A program made the translations under genes and the position numbers. Under the pieces are notes generated by a model. The model was not told the origin of the DNA. It did not search any database and worked only from the letters and a program-made list of their open reading frames with translations. 41,982 bases of DNA from Oceanospirillum beijerinckii DSM 7166 (GTDB taxonomy: Bacteria; Pseudomonadota; Gammaproteobacteria; Pseudomonadales; Halomonadaceae): contig NZ_AULT01000053.1 of the NCBI RefSeq assembly GCF_000422425.1, positions 1-41,982 on the forward strand, read 5' to 3'. This document shows, in pieces, positions 35,250 to 41,982 of the stretch. Every line of letters begins with the position of its first letter. The stretch's first letter is position 1.

Positions 35250-36218
35250 GTGTTAGACACTCGAATATGTTTATCCCGCAATCCACATCCGGCCGTTGAC
35301 TTGGAGAAGTGGCAAGTAACGGTTAATTTACTGGCGGAGATATATGATGCAGCCTGCGCAACCATTGTACAGTATCGACAGGATGAGTTTAATGCTGTAG
35401 TCACCAGTGCGAATGAGAGCAATTTTCTGGAAAAAGATATGGTCTGGCCCTGGGATACCAAAAGCTTTTGTCGGCATATCGTTGAAACCAGACAACCTTT
35501 GTATGTGAAAAATGCTATTGCGGAAAGTGAATGGAGTTGTTCTCCAGTGGTTGAAGAGGGCATAGTGCGCTCTTACTATGGCTTACCGATTCACTGGCCT
35601 AATAATGAGCCTTTTGGCACCTTGTGTGTCATTGATCGCAAGGCAACAGAGTACAATCGTACTTTGGTGCATTTGCTTGAGCAGTTCAGAGACTATGTCA
35701 ACGCAGATCTTAAGTGCATGGAGAACTTTGAACAAATACGCTCCCTGGCAATGACTGATGAGTTGACCCAGGTGTTTAATCGTCGTGGTATCTTAACTGT
35801 AGGTGAGCAGCGGATTAAAGATGCCCGACGCTTTGATCAGGATCTGGCGATTATCTACTTTGATATCGATAATTTAAAACAAACTAACGACAAGTATGGT
35901 CATGATTTTGGTGATAAAGGCCTGAAAATGTTCACAGGCATTTTAAAGGCCAATAGCCGGGATGCTGATCTGATTGCTCGTATGGGAGGTGATGAGTTTG
36001 TCATGATGCTATTGACCTCTGACCCACTGTTTATCCCGACATTCTGCGATAGAGTCGTGTCTGAATACGCGAAGATTACAGATGCTGAAGAGGGTTTGAG
36101 CCCTCTGGGTATCAGTTATGGCTATAAGTTTTTTTCATCGGATAGTGTCTTGTCACTGTCTGAGATGATTGATCAGGCTGATTTGTTGATGTTGCAGCAG
36201 AAACAGCTAAAGAAATGA
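35250..36218 (+). CDS. GAF-GGDEF diguanylate cyclase
   Basis: The 322-residue cytoplasmic protein has a GAF sensor domain (about residues 20-160; TKSFCRHIVETRQPLYVKNA and YYGLPIHWPNNEPFGTLCVID are typical) and a C-terminal GGDEF domain. Active-site residues are intact in DIDNLKQTNDKYGHDFGDKGL and RMGGDEF, so it should make cyclic di-GMP. The C-terminal part (SLSEMIDQADLLMLQQKQ) matches the end of the domain. A GTG start at 35250 is chosen because GGGGAAAG precedes it by 6 nt; a TTG at 35211 has no such site. Confidence 0.9.
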   Translation: MLDTRICLSRNPHPAVDLEKWQVTVNLLAEIYDAACATIVQYRQDEFNAVVTSANESNFLEKDMVWPWDTKSFCRHIVETRQPLYVKNAIAESEWSCSPVVEEGIVRSYYGLPIHWPNNEPFGTLCVIDRKATEYNRTLVHLLEQFRDYVNADLKCMENFEQIRSLAMTDELTQVFNRRGILTVGEQRIKDARRFDQDLAIIYFDIDNLKQTNDKYGHDFGDKGLKMFTGILKANSRDADLIARMGGDEFVMMLLTSDPLFIPTFCDRVVSEYAKITDAEEGLSPLGISYGYKFFSSDSVLSLSEMIDQADLLMLQQKQLKK

Positions 36219-36283
36219 CTTAGTCTCAGGCGTTAGCCATAAAACTATAAGTGGAGATACGCTTGAGAAATAAGGCGCAATAA

Positions 36284-36313
36284 AAAATGGTCTGCGGGTA
36301 TGCAGACCATTTT
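36284..36313 (+). terminator. Terminator of the diguanylate cyclase gene
   Basis: AAAATGGTCTGC and GCAGACCATTTT form a 12-bp perfect stem around GGGTAT, 65 bp after the stop. Confidence 0.85.
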
Positions 36314-36373
36314 CTGCTTATCAGATCCTGATTCCATTGCGATTGAAGTAGGATCTTTAGTGCTTTTCAATCT

Positions 36374-36610
36374 TTGAGTAAAGAATTTCCATCAAATACC
36401 AAACCCTGGATAACTCCCGTAGAAAAATCACTGCGACAAAATCATTCAGAAGAACTCGCAGTTTATAAGTCCAGAAGAAAAACCGTGGCCTGCGCTTATT
36501 GGAAAAACGCTAAATTTGATACGGTGGCCACGGCAACAGGGGCAGATATTATCTACGGCCTATTCGGCTGTATTACCAGCTTAGAGAAGCACCTACAGCA
36601 AACTGATTAG
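36374..36610 (+). CDS. Doubtful 78-residue open frame
   Basis: The translated frame (SKEFPSNTKPWITPVEKSLR to YGLFGCITSLEKHLQQTD) is not recognised. It has a TTG start at 36374 without a ribosome site, and its last 38 nt overlap the 3' end of the converging porin gene. The protein looks reasonably natural (VACAYWKNAKFDTVATATGAD). It may be a small gene or a remnant. It has no signal peptide or membrane span. Confidence 0.3.
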   Translation: MSKEFPSNTKPWITPVEKSLRQNHSEELAVYKSRRKTVACAYWKNAKFDTVATATGADIIYGLFGCITSLEKHLQQTD

Positions 36611-37640
36611 TGTCATCGGAGCCAGTGACAGACATTTTGTCAAACTCTGCAATCAGTTTCAGGTTGTCGTTCACATCGTAGAAAGCTGCAATAGCGTCCA
36701 GCTCAGTGGTGCTACCTGAAATATCAGTCTCACCGTGAGATAGTACCAAGCGCGTAGCACCAAAGGTATAGGAGCCTTGTAGCAGGAAGCCATCGCTGTC
36801 GGTTTCAGCATCTAACAAGCGATCAGACAGAGCTGTACTTAGACCTGTCTGGTCAAAGCCGGACAGGGTAGCTTGTAAGCCGGACACCGCTACCCGAATA
36901 CCATAAGCCACACCAGACGCATCTACACCAGTACTGTCGTTTTCACCTGATGCAACACCGACCCAAGCTGTCATATTAGCGCCGCCCAGTTCAGTGGCAT
37001 ATGTCGCTTCTGCTTCCAGACGTACAGAGTTGTCGCTATTAGGTTCTTCTGCTTCACCGCTTTGAGGGTCAAGAATAGCTGCAGCAAGCTTAAAGCCATT
37101 CATATCTGGAGTACGGTAGGTGATCTGAGCTTTAGGTACAGCGTAAGGGTAGCCGGTTGAAATATTACCAAAGGTCACACCACCAGAGTTAGCCATAGGT
37201 AAACCTGTGCCTAGCAGCAATTCATCACTAAAGATGTTGGTGCGACCATAAAGACCAAAATCCTTACCAAAAAGTACTTGGCCAAAGCTACCGTCTACTG
37301 TGGCGTAGAACTGACGCACATCGATCGCAGTATCGGTAACGTTATCGCTACCGTCGTTAATAGTGACCCAGAAAGATGAACGGCCACCCAGAGTTAGATC
37401 ACCGGCTTCTTTACTTACATTGAAGCCGATATAGTTTGGCAGGAAACCCATGCGCACGCGGCTTTGAGTTTCATCAGTGGCTTTGTTATCTGTACGGGTG
37501 AAAAAAGCGTTGAAGTGTCCGTCCGCGGAGAAACTCATGCCATCCTGATCATACAGGGTAACACCTGCATGAGCTTGAGAGGCTACTGCAACGGTGAATG
37601 CAAGCGGGCAAAGTTTTAACAGGAGGTTTTTCTTTTTCAT
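36573..37640 (-). CDS. Gram-negative trimeric-type porin
   Basis: The 355-residue outer-membrane protein starts with a signal peptide cleaved after AHA (residues 24-26: ASQAHA|GVTLYDQDG). The mature part has the alternating beta-strand pattern of general porins, e.g. FSADGHFNAFFTR, VRQFYATVDGSFGQVLFGKDFGLYG with a loop-3-like stretch afterwards. It ends in the strand NQFAVGASLSW, whose last residue is aromatic as required for outer-membrane insertion. Specificity is unknown. The ATG has GATGAGAAC upstream on its strand. It is a single-gene unit with a 790-bp region upstream that contains a dead gene. Confidence 0.92.
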   Translation of the reverse strand: MKKKNLLLKLCPLAFTVAVASQAHAGVTLYDQDGMSFSADGHFNAFFTRTDNKATDETQSRVRMGFLPNYIGFNVSKEAGDLTLGGRSSFWVTINDGSDNVTDTAIDVRQFYATVDGSFGQVLFGKDFGLYGRTNIFSDELLLGTGLPMANSGGVTFGNISTGYPYAVPKAQITYRTPDMNGFKLAAAILDPQSGEAEEPNSDNSVRLEAEATYATELGGANMTAWVGVASGENDSTGVDASGVAYGIRVAVSGLQATLSGFDQTGLSTALSDRLLDAETDSDGFLLQGSYTFGATRLVLSHGETDISGSTTELDAIAAFYDVNDNLKLIAEFDKMSVTGSDDTNQFAVGASLSW

Positions 37641-37991
37641 GTTGTTCTCATCATTGATGCCTGAACAAAAAACGCTGTGAACTTCTCAGTTTATAGCCAG
37701 GGTCAGGCTTAAAGCTGAGTCGCTTTTGTTCAGGTGCTTGTGTTGTTTTTGTTGTGCTGATTAGCAAGATGATTATTAGCAACAGAAGAGATGTTCTATA
37801 TGACGCTTTATAGTGGGTTGGTTAGCTCTTTAGAAGCAAATCGTTAGTGTTGCAAGGGTTGTAACGCTAAGGAATTAATACAGGGGTAATTAGGTGTACG
37901 ACTGGTCAGTCATACAGGTTTTCTTACATATTTATTATTGTCTATCTACTGAGATATAAGGCTGGGTCGATACTTAAGAGCAGGATCTCCC
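37641..37991. other. Upstream region of the porin gene
   Basis: 350 bp hold no gene that can be supported. The sequence is AT-rich and probably includes the porin promoter. No operator was recognised. Confidence 0.4.
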
Positions 37992-38205
37992 ATGAAAAAG
38001 CTTCCAGAACCTTTTTGTATCAAAATGGTAGAGTCTGTTTATTTTAAGCGCTTAGAACAGCGTCAGCAGGTGCGGTTTATACTTGTTTCCGTTAGCAAAT
38101 GAAGATGTCTTTATTGATCTTTTGACCGATTCCGGGGCGGTAACCATGAGTGATCGTTAGTGGACTGTCTTTATGTATATTATGAGTGCTGTTGAAGGTT
38201 AGCTG
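37992..38205 (+). pseudogene. Tryptophanase/tyrosine phenol-lyase N-terminal remnant
   Basis: From an ATG with AGGATCTCCC upstream the frame reads MKKLPEPFCIKMVESVYFKR, like the start of tryptophanases (LPEPFRIRVIEPV) and tyrosine phenol-lyases (AEPFRIKSVETV). It stops at 38100. The neighbouring frame from 38086 continues the family: PLANEDVFIDLLTDSGAVTM then SDR, TAG, W. In tyrosine phenol-lyase this reads MSDKQW, so the TAG at 38158-38160 probably derives from a CAG. A frameshift and a nonsense mutation therefore kill it. The other 80 percent of the about 460-residue enzyme is missing. Confidence 0.85.
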
Positions 38206-38376
38206 GGAGAAGAAATTCATAGGTGATGGCGATAGGGTGAAGAGAGGGTTTGGATAAGGATTATCTTATTTATTGCATTAATCAGATCGCTTATCTTGTA
38301 AGCAGTTATAGGGCTTGAGATCCTCAGGTACTTTACGGCACGTTTTAAGCAAATTTAGCGAAGATCTTACAAAAAG
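38206..38376. other. Spacer after the dead lyase gene
   Basis: 170 bp show no further recognisable lyase sequence and no other gene. The EF-G terminator follows. Confidence 0.4.
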
Positions 38377-38402
38377 AAAACCCCGGCACAAGCCGGGGTT
38401 TT
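38377..38402 (-). terminator. Terminator of the EF-G gene
   Basis: AAAACCCCGGC and GCCGGGGTTTT form an 11-bp stem with an ACAA loop. On the minus strand it ends in TTTTCTTTTT. Confidence 0.92.
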
Positions 38403-38429
38403 GGAAGCGCATCAAAAAATAATCAATGA

Positions 38430-40517
38430 TTACTTCTTAGCGTTGCGTTCTTTAACTTCAGCGATTACCTTTTCAGCAACGTTTGCTGGGCAAGCTGAGT
38501 AGTGGCTGAACTCCATAGAGAACTGACCACGACCAGAAGTAATAGTACGCAGGTGACCGATGTAACCAAACATTTCGGACAGAGGTACGTCAGCCTTGAT
38601 GCGAACGCCCATTGCACCAGCTTCCTGGTCTTTGATCATGCCACGACGACGGTTCAGGTCACCAATTACGTCACCTACGTTGTCTTCTGGAGTGAATACG
38701 TCAACCTTCATGATAGGCTCCAGCAGCTGAGGGCCAGCTTTTGGCATGGATTGACGGAATGCACCTTTAGCAGCAATTTCGAACGCGATTGCAGAGGAGT
38801 CAACTGCGTGGAAGCCACCGTCGAACAGCTCTACTTCAACATCCAGCACAGGGAAGCCAGCCAGAGGGCCTTGCTCCATCATGCTTGCAAAACCCTTCTC
38901 AATTGCAGGGAAGAATTCCTTAGGAACGTTACCACCAACAACGGTAGACACGAACTTGAAGCCAGTGCCTACTTCACCTGGCTTGATGCGGTAGTCGATC
39001 TTACCGAACTGACCAGAACCACCAGACTGCTTCTTGTGCGTGTAGCTGTCTTCGATTGGTTGAGTGATTGTCTCACGGTAAGCTACCTGAGGAGCACCTA
39101 CAACCAGTTCGATACCGAAAGTACGCTTCAGGATGTCTACTTTAATATCCAAGTGCAGCTCGCCCATACCTTTCAGAATGGTCTCACCGGAATCTTCATC
39201 AGTTTCAACCTGGAAGGATGGATCTTCTGCAACCAGTTTACCCAGTGCAACACCCAGCTTCTCAGAAGAACCTTTGTCCTTAGGAGCAACAGCGATGGAG
39301 ATTACCGGCTCAGGGAAGATCATAGCTTCCAGAGTACACTCGTGCTTAACATCACACAGAGTGTGACCGGTCTGAACGTTCTTCATGCCAACAACAGCGA
39401 TGATGTCGCCAGCCTGAGCAGACGTCAGTTCATTACGCTCATCAGCCTGCATCTCAACCATACGGCCGATACGCTCAGTTTTGCCAGTGGCAGAGTTCAG
39501 TACAGTGTCGCCTTTGTTCAGTTTACCGGAGTAGATACGAATAAAGGTCAGGGCACCGAAACGGTCGTCCATAATCTTGAACGCCAGAGCACGGAAAGGC
39601 TCGTCAACAGATACAGTAGCCACTTCGCCAGTCGGCTCACCAGTCTCTTTATCAGTCAGAGGCTGCGGGTCAACTTCTGTTGGAGATGGCAGGTAGTCAA
39701 CAACGCCGTCCAGAACCAGCTGCATACCTTTGTTTTTGAATGCAGAACCACAGAAGGTAGGGAAGAATGCCAGGTCACGAGTACCTTTGCGGATACAACG
39801 CTTCAGGTCTTCAATAGAAGGCATTTCACCTTCCATGTAAGCTTCCATCAGATCGTCATCCTGCTCTACAGCAGTCTCAACCAGCATCTCATGGTACTCT
39901 TCCAGCTTCTCTACCATGTCTTCTGGAACGTCTGTGATTTCGTAGTTGTCTGGATCACCAGAGTCATCCCAGATGTAAGCTTTCTTGGTCAGTACGTCTA
40001 CCACACCTACGAAGTCATCTTCGATACCGATTGGCAGAGTCATAACCAGTGGGTTTGCACCCAGAACGTTAGTCACCTGATCAACAGCGCGGTAGAAGTC
40101 TGCACCCATACGGTCCAGCTTGTTTACGAAGATCAGACGGGCAACTTCAGAATCGTTTGCATAGCGCCAGTTAGTTTCGGACTGAGGCTCAACACCACCG
40201 GAACCACAGAATACACCGATACCACCGTCCAGTACTTTCAGAGAACGATATACTTCAACAGTGAAGTCAACGTGCCCAGGAGTATCAATAACGTTGAAGC
40301 GGTGATCTTTCCAGAAACAACTTACTGCTGCAGACTGAATGGTAATACCACGCTCAGCTTCCTGCTCCATAAAGTCAGTGGTAGATTCACCATCGTGAAC
40401 CTCACCGATCTTATGGATTTTACCGGTCAGCTTAAGGATACGTTCTGTAGTAGTGGTTTTACCCGCATCTACGTGGGCAAAGATACCAATGTTACGATAG
40501 TGATCTAAATTTGACAT
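38430..40517 (-). CDS. fusA: Translation elongation factor G, second-copy type (EF-G1B/FusB-like)
   Basis: This 695-residue GTPase drives ribosomal translocation or, for the second EF-G of Pseudomonas aeruginosa, ribosome recycling. G motifs are intact: [25 protein letters not shown] and NKLDRMG. Domain IV has [14 protein letters not shown]. It is not in the str operon (no rpsL, rpsG or tuf beside it), so it is likely an additional EF-G paralogue like P. aeruginosa PA2071 and the Vibrio second copy. The symbol could be fusA2 or fusB. Codon bias is strong, as its long opposite open frame shows. The ATG at 40517 lies in a long leader with a hairpin. Confidence 0.93.
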   Translation of the reverse strand: MSNLDHYRNIGIFAHVDAGKTTTTERILKLTGKIHKIGEVHDGESTTDFMEQEAERGITIQSAAVSCFWKDHRFNVIDTPGHVDFTVEVYRSLKVLDGGIGVFCGSGGVEPQSETNWRYANDSEVARLIFVNKLDRMGADFYRAVDQVTNVLGANPLVMTLPIGIEDDFVGVVDVLTKKAYIWDDSGDPDNYEITDVPEDMVEKLEEYHEMLVETAVEQDDDLMEAYMEGEMPSIEDLKRCIRKGTRDLAFFPTFCGSAFKNKGMQLVLDGVVDYLPSPTEVDPQPLTDKETGEPTGEVATVSVDEPFRALAFKIMDDRFGALTFIRIYSGKLNKGDTVLNSATGKTERIGRMVEMQADERNELTSAQAGDIIAVVGMKNVQTGHTLCDVKHECTLEAMIFPEPVISIAVAPKDKGSSEKLGVALGKLVAEDPSFQVETDEDSGETILKGMGELHLDIKVDILKRTFGIELVVGAPQVAYRETITQPIEDSYTHKKQSGGSGQFGKIDYRIKPGEVGTGFKFVSTVVGGNVPKEFFPAIEKGFASMMEQGPLAGFPVLDVEVELFDGGFHAVDSSAIAFEIAAKGAFRQSMPKAGPQLLEPIMKVDVFTPEDNVGDVIGDLNRRRGMIKDQEAGAMGVRIKADVPLSEMFGYIGHLRTITSGRGQFSMEFSHYSACPANVAEKVIAEVKERNAKK

Positions 40518-40555
40518 GTTTCTACGCTATACATCAGGGTTAATTTGCGCGCCAG

Positions 40556-40575
40556 ATCAGCCAGTGACGGCTGAT
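40556..40575 (-). other. Leader hairpin of the EF-G gene
   Basis: ATCAGCC (40556-40562) pairs with GGCTGAT (40569-40575) around AGTGAC, 39 nt before the ATG. It may affect translation or transcript stability. Two TTTGCGCGC copies flank it at about 40543 and 40617. Confidence 0.5.
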
Positions 40576-40627
40576 TATTTCCATCTGAGGCAACCTGGGC
40601 TTTAAATCTGAAATCGATTTGCGCGCA

Positions 40628-40636
40628 AGTATACCA
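40628..40636 (-). promoter_or_regulatory. Candidate extended -10 promoter of the EF-G gene
   Basis: On the minus strand TGGTATACT is a TATACT -10 box preceded by the TGN extension. Transcription would start near 40620, giving a leader of about 100 nt. No good -35 was found. Confidence 0.45.
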
Positions 40637-40862
40637 AAAGTCGTTCAAGAAAATAGTCTGAAAGGCGCATTAATTAAAAGAATTTAAAGATAATTTTGCT
40701 CAAATGCCCTTTCCTTGCACTAGGTTAGGCGTCTGGACTTATCTTGCTTTCTCAACTGGGTGCACCTTGGGTCAAAACCATCCTGTGACTGTTTTATTCT
40801 GATGAAATGCAACACTGCACTGGTTATGCTGGCTCCTTTGGTCAGTATATGAGGATAGTCCG

Positions 40863-41744
40863 GTGTTGGTGGAAAGCCCAGTAGTTCCCGTGGTTGAAGT
40901 GTCAGCGTTAAATATTTATCCGGTTAAATCTCTGCGTGGTATTCAGGTCACTGAAGCGGTCGTTGGTGCCACAGGCCTTGCCTATGACAGGCACTGGATG
41001 GTAGTCGATCAGCATGGGCAGTTTGTTACTCAGCGTAATATGGCAAAAATGGCGTTGGTTGAAGTCGAGCTGACAGATGAACATCTGGTGTTGAAATATG
41101 CAGACTACTCTCCTTTGCAGATCCCTTTGCAGGTTAATCACTTACCAGAGCAGGAGTGCACAGTAATGGTCTGGGGTGATGAGTGTCGTGCTATTGATGA
41201 AGGCGCAGAGGCTTCTTTGTGGCTTACCACGGTATTAGGGCAATGGAAAGGCAGTGATCTGCGCCTGGTACGCTTTGCTGACGATTATACCCGCCCGGTA
41301 GAGCCGGATTTCCTACAAGGTGAGCAAGCTCATACCGAGTTCCCCGATGCTTATCCTTTTCTTATTGCTAATGAAGCTTCTTTGTCACTGTTAAATTGCA
41401 ACCTGCAAAAAAAAGGTTGTTTGCCCGTGAGTATGAATCGTTTCCGTCCAAATATTGTTTTAAGGGGGTTAGAGGCTTTTCAGGAGGATCAATTGGCGGA
41501 AATAGTGACTCTGGAAACTGAAAAAGGTTTTAAGATAGGTCTGCGAAAGCCCTGCCAACGCTGTAAAGTCACGTCCATTGATCAGGTCACAGGTGAAGTA
41601 AAAGAAGCAAAAGAGCCGCTGGCAACTTTGGTTCAGATGAAAACTCAGCCTGATTTGAAAGGGGCTTATTTTGGACAGAATGGCATTCTGCTGAGCGGTG
41701 AAGGGCAGGTTGTTTGTGTAGGAGACACACTCAATTATCGCTAG
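40863..41744 (+). CDS. MOSC-domain protein (YcbX-like without ferredoxin domain)
   Basis: The 293-residue protein has the MOSC N-terminal beta-barrel (VSALNIYPVKSLRGIQVTEAVV, YDRHWMVVD) and the MOSC domain with the molybdenum-ligand cysteine region KPCQRCKVTSID. Relatives (YcbX, mARC) reduce N-hydroxylated compounds with a molybdenum cofactor. The C-terminal 2Fe-2S domain of E. coli YcbX is lacking, so the electron donor must be separate. A GTG start at 40863 is supported by TGAGGATAG; TTG at 40866 is also possible. Confidence 0.9.
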   Translation: MLVESPVVPVVEVSALNIYPVKSLRGIQVTEAVVGATGLAYDRHWMVVDQHGQFVTQRNMAKMALVEVELTDEHLVLKYADYSPLQIPLQVNHLPEQECTVMVWGDECRAIDEGAEASLWLTTVLGQWKGSDLRLVRFADDYTRPVEPDFLQGEQAHTEFPDAYPFLIANEASLSLLNCNLQKKGCLPVSMNRFRPNIVLRGLEAFQEDQLAEIVTLETEKGFKIGLRKPCQRCKVTSIDQVTGEVKEAKEPLATLVQMKTQPDLKGAYFGQNGILLSGEGQVVCVGDTLNYR

Positions 41745-41876
41745 TTAAGCTATTCTATTCTTCTGGACAGTGCGAAGTTCTCGATAGAGGAAGCATAAGC
41801 TTGACGCCTCTCTAGTTTATGGTCTGGACTTAAATTCACCACAAACCAAAGTCAGGCCAAAAACCAGGAGGCGACT

Positions 41877-41982
41877 ATGAAATTATGGTGGGTGTGGTTT
41901 GCCGCTGTCCAGTCTTTAAAATCAGCTTGCTCAAGAAAACGAACATTCTTATGGTTATGCCTCGTTCTTATGGGCTTTACTG
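41877..41982 (+). CDS. Probable transposase, N-terminal part, runs off the window
   Basis: The first 35 residues read MKLWWVWFAAVQSLKSACSR then KRTFLWLCLVLMGFT. The pattern of LRPACSRxRTFLW-like sequences starts transposases of a DDE type carried by small insertion elements in marine gammaproteobacteria, as I recall. A strong AGGAGGCGACT ribosome site precedes the ATG. No inverted repeat could be tested because the right end lies outside. The assignment is tentative. Confidence 0.5.
   Translation, partial: MKLWWVWFAAVQSLKSACSRKRTFLWLCLVLMGFT

Larger units (their letters stand above)
40518..40862. other. Divergent intergenic region, EF-G / MOSC
   Basis: 345 bp hold the EF-G leader (hairpin, repeated TTTGCGCGC) on the left and the unassigned MOSC promoter on the right. 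No gene is seen. Confidence 0.5.

Noticed and set aside
38502-40508. A 668-codon open frame opposite the EF-G gene
   Set aside because: It is a shadow of the strongly codon-biased EF-G gene. It has no domain signature and no ribosome site.

Overview
The window looks like chromosome from a marine gammaproteobacterium, most plausibly in or near the Oceanospirillaceae. This is inferred from gene content and moderate GC, not from a database match. The signs are a general amino-acid ABC transporter of the Aap/YhdWXYZ type, a redox two-component pair of the RegB/RegA (PrrBA, RoxSR) type, a stand-alone second EF-G, a trimeric-type porin, an RND efflux pair and many environmental sensors. No CRISPR array, tRNA or phage is seen.

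Layout. 1-173 is the end of a ribosomal operon with a 5S rRNA gene and its terminator. It is followed by a damaged tandem copy of the 5S gene and the C-terminal remnant of an IS256-type transposase. 1100-5372 is the aapJQMP operon, which has a good sigma54-type promoter and an NtrC-like upstream site. 5651-7996 holds two secondary transporters (SLC13/DASS and EamA/DMT). 8119-10242 is a divergent oxidoreductase/LysR pair. 10274-13598 contains an unrecognised small protein, a chemoreceptor with two CHASE3 copies and a YkoF-like small protein.

13751-20150 runs mostly leftward: an alpha/beta hydrolase-OsmC fusion, regA, purE-purK and regB, with one lipoprotein gene on the other strand. regA and regB lie 3 kb apart but carry near-identical promoters with the same 18-bp RegA-box-like element, so they look like a split but co-regulated two-component system. 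20173-23774 is a TetR-controlled module: TetR regulator, two palindromic operators over a sigma70 promoter, an HPP membrane protein, and then a NosR-like flavin/Fe-S membrane protein without nosZ nearby.

24013-31762 holds TatD, a small tail-anchored protein, a PAS-PAS histidine kinase and an RND pump operon. 32077-36218 contains a secreted acidic protein with about nine DUF5666-like repeats, a gene remnant and a GAF-GGDEF diguanylate cyclase. 36573-41744 has a porin, a decayed tryptophanase/tyrosine phenol-lyase gene, the EF-G paralogue and a MOSC protein. The window closes in the start of a probable transposase gene.

The most interesting points are the twin regA/regB promoters, the TetR-HPP-NosR-like module, the sigma54 control region of aap, and three decayed loci (5S copy, IS256 fragment, beta-eliminating lyase).
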